Positions 54,201 through 63,736 of a stretch of DNA of 64,000 nucleotides are shown here, in pieces. The notes below the pieces were generated by a model that searched no databases, was not told where the DNA came from, and saw nothing but the letters and a program-made list of their open reading frames with translations. The stretch is from Paragordius varius (Eukaryota > Nematomorpha), in assembly GCA_964247055.1 (NCBI GenBank), contig OZ176052.1:13392001-13456000 (forward strand), given 5' to 3'. How positions within the stretch are numbered: the first letter of the stretch is position 1; each line of letters starts with the position of its first letter. The translations under genes and the position numbers were made by a program.

Positions 54201-54945
54201 GATTTTTACAACGATACTTTAAAAATTATGGTATTAAACTAGTCGCATCAATACTCAAATTAAACTTTGTCCTTAAAAATCGGATATTGGTCACCGGTGA
54301 ACAAAATTATATTTTATATATTCTCTTAGCAAGACTACATCAAAATATAGAGATAGTTTGAAACTCTTTCATAACCGATTTTTACAACGATACTTTAAAA
54401 ATTATGGTATTAAACCAGTCGCATCAATACTCAAGTTAAACTTTGTCCTTAACAATCGGATATTGGTCACCGGTGAACAAAATTATTTTTTATACATTCT
54501 CTTAGTAGGACTACATCAAAATATAGAGATAGTTTGGCAAACTCTTTCATATCCGATTTTTACAACGATATTTAAAAATTAATGTATAAAACTAGTCGCA
54601 TCAATACTCAAGTTAAACTTTGTCCTTAACAATCGGATATTGGTCACCGGTGAACAAAATTATTTTTTATACATTCTCTTAGTAGGACTACATCAAAATA
54701 TAGAGATAGTTTGGCAAACTCTTTCATATCCGATTTTTACAACGATATTTAAAAATTAATGTATAAAACTAGTCGCATCAATACTCAAGTTAAACTTTGT
54801 CCTTAAAAATCGAATTTTGGTCACCGGTGAACAAAATTATTTTTTATACATTCTCTTAGTAAGACTACATAAAAATATAGAGATAGTTTGACAAACTCTT
54901 TCATATCCGATTTTTACAACGATATTTTAAAAATTAATGTGTTAA

Positions 54946-54951
54946 ACTAGT
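54946..54951. other. ACTAGT palindrome (SpeI site)
   Basis: A six-base perfect palindrome near monomer position 39 in the reference e monomer. It is conserved in most 'aaactag' monomers and lost in 'aaaccag' forms (b, j, x) and in 'aacttgtcgc' forms. Confidence 0.9.
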
Positions 54952-54964
54952 CGCATCAATACTC

Positions 54965-54975
54965 AAGTTAAACTT
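54965..54975. other. Dyad AAGTT-A-AACTT
   Basis: Eleven-base odd palindrome at monomer positions 57-67, present in monomers with 'caagttaaac'. Types a, k and z have 'caaattaaac', which weakens one arm. Confidence 0.85.
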
Positions 54976-54981
54976 TGTCCT

Positions 54982-54995
54982 TAAAAATCGGATAT
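54982..54995 (+). repeat. 14-bp inverted repeat, left arm
   Basis: TAAAAATCGGATAT at monomer positions 74-87. Its exact reverse complement lies at 55081-55094 across the monomer junction, 85 bp away. Because the array is periodic, each arm has a partner on both sides (85-bp and about 65-bp gaps). Confidence 0.92.
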
Positions 54996-55012
54996 TGGTC
55001 ACCGGTGAACAA
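54995..55012. other. 18-bp near-palindrome TTGGTCACCGGTGAACAA
   Basis: The ten-base core TCACCGGTGA is a perfect palindrome; the flanks extend the symmetry to 18 bp with one mismatched pair. It holds overlapping BstEII (GGTCACC), AgeI (ACCGGT) and MspI/HpaII (CCGG) sites. It is the most G+C-rich part of the monomer and is kept in most copies. Variants include caccagtg, cacctgtg, cacaggtg, cacctatg and tcacggtg. A protein-binding role is possible but only inferred. Confidence 0.9.
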
Positions 55013-55021
55013 AATTATTTT
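55011..55021. other. Dyad AAAAT-T-ATTTT
   Basis: Eleven-base odd palindrome in the AT-rich tract, monomer positions 103-113. The common alternative in i, l and w types is AAAAT-A-ATTTT, the exact reverse complement, so only the centre base differs and both forms stay perfectly symmetric. Confidence 0.88.
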
Positions 55022-55062
55022 TTATACATTCTCTTAGCAAGACTACATCAAAATATAGAGAT

Positions 55063-55075
55063 AGTTTGACAAACT
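55063..55075. other. Dyad AGTTTG-A-CAAACT
   Basis: Thirteen-base odd palindrome at monomer positions 155-167. The centre is A in most types, G in b, c, f and t, and C in one monomer near 1230. In a monomers two bases are lost, yet the AGTTT-g-AAACT symmetry remains (for example 52375-52385). Confidence 0.9.
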
Positions 55076-55080
55076 CTTTC

Positions 55081-55094
55081 ATATCCGATTTTTA
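55081..55094 (-). repeat. 14-bp inverted repeat, right arm
   Basis: ATATCCGATTTTTA, the exact reverse complement of 54982-54995, spanning the end of monomer e and the start of f. Variants elsewhere (ataaccg, atatctg, ccaattttt, gattttcac) reduce the pairing without matching changes in the other arm. Confidence 0.92.
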
Positions 55095-55126
55095 CAACGA
55101 TACTTTAAAAATTAATGTATAAAACT

Positions 55127-55152
55127 AGTCGTATCAATAAATCGCATCAATA
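55127..55152 (+). repeat. 13-bp tandem duplication within monomer f
   Basis: Two adjacent 13-base units, agtcgtatcaata (55127-55139) and aatcgcatcaata (55140-55152). Standard monomers have one. The duplication turns 178 into 191 bp. Two flavours exist: second unit starting 'aatcgc' (f, t) or 'agtcgc' (i, w). Both have T in the first unit where the second has C, so a single ancestral event is likely. Confidence 0.93.
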
Positions 55153-57447
55153 CTCAGGTTAAACTTTGTCCTTAAAAATTGGATATTGGTCACCGGTGAA
55201 TAAAATTATTTTTTATTCATTCTCTTAGTAGGACTACATCAAAATATAGAGATAGTTTGGCAAACTCTTTCATATCCGATTTTTACAACGATACTTTAAA
55301 AATTAATGTATAAAACTAGTCGCATCAATACTCAAGTTAAACTTTGTCCTTAAAAATCGAATATTGGTCACCGGTGAACAAAATTATTTTTTATACATTC
55401 TCTTAGTAAGACTACATCAAAAAATAGAGATAGTTTGACAAACTCTTTCATATCCGATTTTTACAACGATACTTTAAAAATTAATGTGTTAAACTAGTCG
55501 CATCAATACTCAAGTTAAACTTTGTCCTTAAAAATCGGATATTGGTCACCAACAAAATTATTTTTTATACATTCTCTTCGCAAGACTACATCAAAATATA
55601 GAGATAGTTTGACAAACTCTTTCATATCCGATTTTTACAACGATACTTTATAAATTAATGTATAAAACTAGTCGTATCAATAAGTCGCATCAATACTCAA
55701 GTTAAACTTTGTCCTTAAAAATCGGATATTGGTCACCGGTGAACAAAATAATTTTTTATACATTCTCTTAGTAAGACTACATCAAAATATAGAGATAGTT
55801 TGACAAACTCTTTCATAACCGATTTTTACAACGATACTTTAAAAATTATGGTATTAAACCAGTCGCATCAATACTCAAGTTAAACTTTGTCCTTAACAAT
55901 CGGATATTGGTCACCGGTGAACAAAATTATTTTTTATACATTCTCTTAGTAGGACTACATCAAAATATAGAGATAGTTTGGCAAACTCTTTCATATCCGA
56001 TTTTTACAACGATATTTAAAAATTAATGTATAAAACTAGTCGCATCAATACTCAAGTTAAACTTTGTCCTTAAAAATCGAATTTTGGTCACCGGTGAACA
56101 AAATTATTTTTTATACATTCTCTTAGTAAGACTACATAAAAATATAGAGATAGTTTGACAAACTCTTTCATATCCGATTTTTACAACGATATTTTAAAAA
56201 TTAATGTGTTAAACTAGTCGCATCAATACTCAAGTTAAACTTTGTCCTTAAAAATCGGATATTGGTCACCGGTGAACAAAATTATTTTTTATACATTCTC
56301 TTAGCAAGACTACATCAAAATATAGAGATAGTTTGACAAACTCTTTCATATCCGATTTTTACAACGATACTTTAAAAATTAATGTATAAAACTAGTCGTA
56401 TCAATAAATCGCATCAATACTCAGGTTAAACTTTGTCCTTAAAAATTGGATATTGGTCACCGGTGAATAAAATTATTTTTTATTCATTCTCTTAGTAGGA
56501 CTACATCAAAATATAGAGATAGTTTGGCAAACTCTTTCATATCCGATTTTTACAACGATACTTTAAAAATTAATGTATAAAACTAGTCGCATCAATACTC
56601 AAGTTAAACTTTGTCCTTAAAAATCGAATATTGGTCACCGGTGAACAAAATTATTTTTTATACATTCTCTTAGTAAGACTACATCAAAAAATAGAGATAG
56701 TTTGACAAACTCTTTCATATCCGATTTTTACAACGATACTTTAAAAATTAATGTGTTAAACTAGTCGCATCAATACTCAAGTTAAACTTTGTCCTTAAAA
56801 ATCGGATATTGGTCACCAGTGAACAAAATTATTTTTTATACATTCTCTTCGCAAGACTACATCAAAATATAGAGATAGTTTGACAAACTCTTTCATATCC
56901 GATTTTTACAACGATACTTTAAAAATTAATGTGTTAAACTAGTCGCATCAATACTCAAGTTAAACTTTGTCCTTAAAAATCGGATATTGGTCACCAGTGA
57001 ACAAAATTATTTTTTATACATTCTCTTCGCAAGACTACATCAAAATATAGAGATAGTTTGACAAACTCTTTCATATCCGATTTTTACAACGATACTTTAT
57101 AAATTAATGTATAAAACTAGTCGTATCAATAAGTCGCATCAATACTCAAGTTAAACTTTGTCCTTAAAAATCGGATATTGGTCACCGGTGAACAAAATAA
57201 TTTTTTATACATTCTCTTAGTAAGACTACATCAAAATATAGAGATAGTTTGACAAACTCTTTCATAACCGATTTTTACAACGATACTTTAAAAATTATGG
57301 TATTAAACCAGTCGCATCAATACTCAAGTTAAACTTTGTCCTTAAAAATCGGATATTGGTCACCGGTGAACAAAATTATTTTTTATACATTCTCTTAGTA
57401 AGACTACATCAAAATATAGAGATAGTTTGACAAACTCTTTCATATCC

Positions 57448-59249
57448 GATTTTTACAACGATACTTTAAAAATTATGGTATTAAACTAGTCGCATCAATA
57501 CTCAAATTAAACTTTGTCCTTAAAAATCGGATATTGGTCACCGGTGAACAAAATTATATTTTATATATTCTCTTAGCAAGACTACATCAAAATATAGAGA
57601 TAGTTTGAAACTCTTTCATAACCGATTTTTACAACGATACTTTAAAAGTTATGGTATTAAACCAGTCGCATCAATACTCAAGTTAAACTTTGTCCTTAAC
57701 AATCGGATATTGGTCACCGGTGAACAAAATTATTTTTTATACATTCTCTTAGTAGGACTACATCAAAATATAGAGATAGTTTGGCAAACTCTTTCATATC
57801 CGATTTTTACAACGATATTTAAAAATTAATGTATAAAACTAGTCGCATCAATACTCAAGTTAAACTTTGTCCTTAACAATCGGATATTGGTCACCGGTGA
57901 ACAAAATTATTTTTTATACATTCTCTTAGTAGGACTACATCAAAATATAGAGATAGTTTGGCAAACTCTTTCATATCCGATTTTTACAACGATATTTAAA
58001 AATTAATGTATAAAACTAGTCGCATCAATACTCAAGTTAAACTTTGTCCTTAAAAATCGAATTTTGGTCACCGGTGAACAAAATTATTTTTTATACATTC
58101 TCTTAGTAAGACTACATAAAAATATAGAGATAGTTTGACAAACTCTTTCATATCCGATTTTTACAACGATATTTTAAAAATTAATGTGTTAAACTAGTCG
58201 CATCAATACTCAAGTTAAACTTTGTCCTTAAAAATCGGATATTGGTCACCGGTGAACAAAATTATTTTTTATACATTCTCTTAGCAAGACTACATCAAAA
58301 TATAGAGATAGTTTGACAAACTCTTTCATATCCGATTTTTACAACGATACTTTAAAAATTAATGTATAAAACTAGTCGTATCAATAAATCGCATCAATAC
58401 TCAGGTTAAACTTTGTCCTTAAAAATTGGATATTGGTCACCGGTGAATAAAATTATTTTTTATTCATTCTCTTAGTAGGACTACATCAAAATATAGAGAT
58501 AGTTTGGCAAACTCTTTCATATCCGATTTTTACAACGATACTTTAAAAATTAATGTATAAAACTAGTCGCATCAATACTCAAGTTAAACTTTGTCCTTAA
58601 AAATCGAATATTGGTCACCGGTGAACAAAATTATTTTTTATACATTCTCTTAGTAAGACTACATCAAAAAATAGAGATAGTTTGACAAACTCTTTCATAT
58701 CCGATTTTTACAACGATACTTTAAAAATTAATGTGTTAAACTAGTCGCATCAATACTCAAGTTAAACTTTGTCCTTAAAAATCGGATATTGGTCACCAGT
58801 GAACAAAATTATTTTTTATACATTCTCTTCGCAAGACTACATCAAAATATAGAGATAGTTTGACAAACTCTTTCATATCCGATTTTTACAACGATACTTT
58901 ATAAATTAATGTATAAAACTAGTCGTATCAATAAGTCGCATCAATACTCAAGTTAAACTTTGTCCTTAAAAATCGGATATTGGTCACCGGTGAACAAAAT
59001 AATTTTTTATACATTCTCTTAGTAAGACTACATCAAAATATAGAGATAGTTTGACAAACTCTTTCATAACCGATTTTTACAACGATACTTTAAAAATTAT
59101 GGTATTAAACCAGTCGCATCAATACTCAAGTTAAACTTTGTCCTTAAAAATCGGATATTGGTCACCGGTGAACAAAATTATTTTTTATACATTCTCTTAG
59201 TAAGACTACATCAAAATATAGAGATAGTTTGACAAACTCTTTCATATCC
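57448..59249 (+). repeat. HOR block II, ten-monomer unit (1802 bp)
   Basis: Order a-b-c-d-e-f-g-h-i-j with a single h. The same unit recurs at 61935-63736. A private change in b, 'ttttaaaagttatgg' near 57640, marks this copy. Confidence 0.92.
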
Positions 59250-61934
59250 GATTTTTACAACGATACTTTAAAAATTATGGTATTAAACTAGTCGCATCAA
59301 TACTCAAATTAAACTTTGTCCTTAAAAATCGGATATTGGTCACCGGTGAACAAAATTATATTTTATATATTCTCTTAGCAAGACTACATCAAAATATAGA
59401 GATAGTTTGAAACTCTTTCATAACCGATTTTTACAACGATACTTTAAAAATTATGGTATTAAACCAGTCGCATCAATACTCAAGTTAAACTTTGTCCTTA
59501 ACAATCGGATATTGGTCACCGGTGAACAAAATTATTTTTTATACATTCTCTTAGTAGGACTACATCAAAATATAGAGATAGTTTGGCAAACTCTTTCATA
59601 TCCGATTTTTACAACGATATTTAAAAATTAATGTATAAAACTAGTCGCATCAATACTCAAGTTAAACTTTGTCCTTAAAAATCGAATATTGGTCACCGGT
59701 GAACAAAATTATTTTTTATACATTCTCTTAGTAAGACTACATAAAAATATAGAGATAGTTTGACAAACTCTTTCATATCCGATTTTTACAACGATATTTT
59801 AAAAATTAATGTGTTAAACTAGTCGCATCAATACTCAAGTTAAACTTTGTCCTTAAAAATCGGATATTGGTCACCGGTGAACAAAATTATTTTTTATACA
59901 TTCTCTTAGCAAGACTACATCAAAATATAGAGATAGTTTGACAAACTCTTTCATATCCGATTTTTACAACGATACTTTATAAATTAATGTATAAAACTAG
60001 TCGTATCAATAAGTCGCATCAATACTCAAGTTAAACTTTGTCCTTAAAAATCGGATATTGGTCACCGGTGAACAAAATAATTTTTTATACATTCTCTTAG
60101 TAAGACTACATCAAAATATAGAGATAGTTTGACAAACTCTTTCATAACCGATTTTTACAACGATACTTTAAAAATTATGGTATTAAACCAGTCGCATCAA
60201 TACTCAAGTTAAACTTTGTCCTTAAAAATCGGATATTGGTCACCGGTGAACAAAATTATTTTTTATACATTCTCTTAGTAAGACTACATCAAAATATAGA
60301 GATAGTTTGACAAACTCTTTCATATCCGATTTTTACAACGATACTTTAAAAATTAATGTATAAAACTAGTCGCATCAATACTCAAGTTAAACTTTATCCT
60401 TAAAAATTGGATATTGGTCACCGGTGAACAAAATAATTTTTTATACATTCTCTTAGTAAGACTACATCAAAATATAGGGATAGTTTGACAAACTCTTTCA
60501 TATCCGATTTTTACAACGATACTTTAAAAATTATGGTATTAAACTAGTCGCATCAATACTCAAATTAAACTTTGTCCTTAAAAATCGGATATTGGTCACC
60601 GGTGAACAAAATTATATTTTATATATTCTCTTAGCAAGACTACATCAAAATATAGAGATAGTTTGAAACTCTTTCATAACCGATTTTTACAACGATACTT
60701 TAAAAATTATGGTATTAAACCAGTCGCATCAATACTCAAGTTAAACTTTGTCCTTAACAATCGGATATTGGTCACCGGTGAACAAAATTATTTTTTATAC
60801 ATTCTCTTAGCAAGACTACATCAAAATATAGAGATAGTTTGACAAACTCTTTCATAACCGATTTTTACAACGATACTTTAAAAATTATGGTATTAAACCA
60901 GTCGCATCAATACTCAAGTTAAACTTTGTCCTTAAAAATCGGATATTGGTCACCGGTGAACAAAATAATTTTTTATACATTCTCTTAGTAAGACTACATC
61001 AAAATATAGGGATAGTTTGACAAACTCTTTCATATCCGATTTTTACAACGATACTTTAAAAATTATGGTATTAAACTAGTCGCATCAATACTCAAATTAA
61101 ACTTTGTCCTTAAAAATCGGATATTGGTCACCGGTGAACAAAATTATATTTTATATATTCTCTTAGCAAGACTACATCAAAATATAGAGATAGTTTGAAA
61201 CTCTTTCATAACCGATTTTTACAACGATACTTTAAAAATTATGGTATTAAACCAGTCGCATCAATACTCAAGTTAAACTTTGTCCTTAACAATCGGATAT
61301 TGGTCACCGGTGAACAAAATTATTTTTTATACATTCTCTTAGCAAGACTACATCAAAATATAGAGATAGTTTGACAAACTCTTTCATATCCGATTTTTAC
61401 AACGATACTTTAAAAATTAATGTATAAAACTAGTCGTATCAATAAATCGCATCAATACTCAAGTTAAACTTTGTCCTTAAAAATCGGATATTGGTCACCG
61501 GTGAACAAAATAATTTTTTATACATTCTCATAGACTACATCAAAATATAGAGATAGTTTGACAAACTCTTTCATATCCGATTTTTACAACGATACTTTAA
61601 AAATTAATGTATAAAACTAGTCGCATCAATACTCAAGTTAAACTTTGTCCTTAAAAATCGGATATTGGTCACCGGTGAACAAAATAATTTTTTATACATT
61701 CTCTTAGTAAGACTACATCAAAATATAGAGATAGTTTGACAAACTCTTTCATAACCGATTTTTACAACGATACTTTAAAAATTATGGTATTAAACCAGTC
61801 GCATCAATACTCAAGTTAAACTTTGTCCTTAAAAATCGGATATTGGTCACCGGTGAACAAAATTATTTTTTATACATTCTCTTAGTAAGACTACATCAAA
61901 ATATAGAGATAGTTTGACAAACTCTTTCATATCC
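59250..61934 (+). repeat. HOR block II, rearranged fifteen-monomer stretch (2685 bp)
   Basis: Monomer starts: a 59250, b 59426, d-like 59604, e 59781, i 59959, j 60150, l 60328, a 60506, b-like 60682, j-like 60860, a 61038, b-like 61214, 191-type 61392, 'gtataaaac' type 61579, j 61757. The b-like monomers at 60682 and 61214 start as b ('ttaacaatcgg') but end with 'cttagcaagac' and 'tttgac', so they are hybrids. Two j-like or l monomers share 'tataggga'. The f-g-h run is missing. The 191-type at 61392 has a short 'ctcatagactac'. Confidence 0.85.
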
Positions 61935-63736
61935 GATTTTTACAACGATACTTTAAAAATTATGGTATTAAACTAGTCGCATCAATACTCAAATTAAACT
62001 TTGTCCTTAAAAATCGGATATTGGTCACCGGTGAACAAAATTATATTTTATATATTCTCTTAGCAAGACTACATCAAAATATAGAGATAGTTTGAAACTC
62101 TTTCATAACCGATTTTTACAACGATACTTTAAAAATTATGGTATTAAACCAGTCGCATCAATACTCAAGTTAAACTTTGTCCTTAACAATCGGATATTGG
62201 TCACCGGTGAACAAAATTATTTTTTATACATTCTCTTAGTAGGACTACATCAAAATATAGAGATAGTTTGGCAAACTCTTTCATATCCGATTTTTACAAC
62301 GATATTTAAAAATTAATGTATAAAACTAGTCGCATCAATACTCAAGTTAAACTTTGTCCTTAACAATCGGATATTGGTCACCGGTGAACAAAATTATTTT
62401 TTATACATTCTCTTAGTAGGACTACATCAAAATATAGAGATAGTTTGGCAAACTCTTTCATATCCGATTTTTACAACGATATTTAAAAATTAATGTATAA
62501 AACTAGTCGCATCAATACTCAAGTTAAACTTTGTCCTTAAAAATCGAATTTTGGTCACCGGTGAACAAAATTATTTTTTATACATTCTCTTAGTAAGACT
62601 ACATAAAAATATAGAGATAGTTTGACAAACTCTTTCATATCCGATTTTTACAACGATATTTTAAAAATTAATGTGTTAAACTAGTCGCATCAATACTCAA
62701 GTTAAACTTTGTCCTTAAAAATCGGATATTGGTCACCGGTGAACAAAATTATTTTTTATACATTCTCTTAGCAAGACTACATCAAAATATAGAGATAGTT
62801 TGACAAACTCTTTCATATCCGATTTTTACAACGATACTTTAAAAATTAATGTATAAAACTAGTCGTATCAATAAATCGCATCAATACTCAGGTTAAACTT
62901 TGTCCTTAAAAATTGGATATTGGTCACCGGTGAATAAAATTATTTTTTATTCATTCTCTTAGTAGGACTACATCAAAATATAGAGATAGTTTGGCAAACT
63001 CTTTCATATCCGATTTTTACAACGATACTTTAAAAATTAATGTATAAAACTAGTCGCATCAATACTCAAGTTAAACTTTGTCCTTAAAAATCGAATATTG
63101 GTCACCGGTGAACAAAATTATTTTTTATACATTCTCTTAGTAAGACTACATCAAAAAATAGAGATAGTTTGACAAACTCTTTCATATCCGATTTTTACAA
63201 CGATACTTTAAAAATTAATGTGTTAAACTAGTCGCATCAATACTCAAGTTAAACTTTGTCCTTAAAAATCGGATATTGGTCACCAGTGAACAAAATTATT
63301 TTTTATACATTCTCTTCGCAAGACTACATCAAAATATAGAGATAGTTTGACAAACTCTTTCATATCCGATTTTTACAACGATACTTTATAAATTAATGTA
63401 TAAAACTAGTCGTATCAATAAGTCGCATCAATACTCAAGTTAAACTTTGTCCTTAAAAATCGGATATTGGTCACCGGTGAACAAAATAATTTTTTATACA
63501 TTCTCTTAGTAAGACTACATCAAAATATAGAGATAGTTTGACAAACTCTTTCATAACCGATTTTTACAACGATACTTTAAAAATTATGGTATTAAACCAG
63601 TCGCATCAATACTCAAGTTAAACTTTGTCCTTAAAAATCGGATATTGGTCACCGGTGAACAAAATTATTTTTTATACATTCTCTTAGTAAGACTACATCA
63701 AAATATAGAGATAGTTTGACAAACTCTTTCATATCC
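61935..63736 (+). repeat. HOR block II, ten-monomer unit (1802 bp), second copy
   Basis: Order a-b-c-d-e-f-g-h-i-j, the same length and order as 57448-59249. The next a starts at 63737. Confidence 0.92.

Larger units (their letters stand above)
54201..57447 (+). repeat. HOR block II, eighteen-monomer compound unit (3247 bp)
   Basis: Order a-b-c-d-e-f-g-h-i then b-d-e-f-g-h-h-i-j. It reads as two incomplete units joined at i/b (55821), with j-a missing from the first and a and c missing from the second. h at 55456-55629 lacks four bases in the palindrome ('gtcaccaacaaa'). Such compound units are expected from out-of-register exchange between units. Confidence 0.9.

Noticed and set aside
54995-55012. 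Nuclear-receptor (ecdysone-type) inverted element in GGTCA-CCGG-TGAAC
   Set aside because: The half-sites resemble the core, but the spacing is four bases where the best-known element has one, and there is no other evidence. I keep it as an unassigned palindrome.
44142-62316. Recurring 73-74 codon open frames (44142, 44850, 45381, 47003, 50045, 50753, 52378, 54358, 57605, 59407, 62092) and one at 4432
   Set aside because: Those checked start at a TTG at the end of monomer a and run through b. Their sameness reflects copying of HOR units and not selection on protein.
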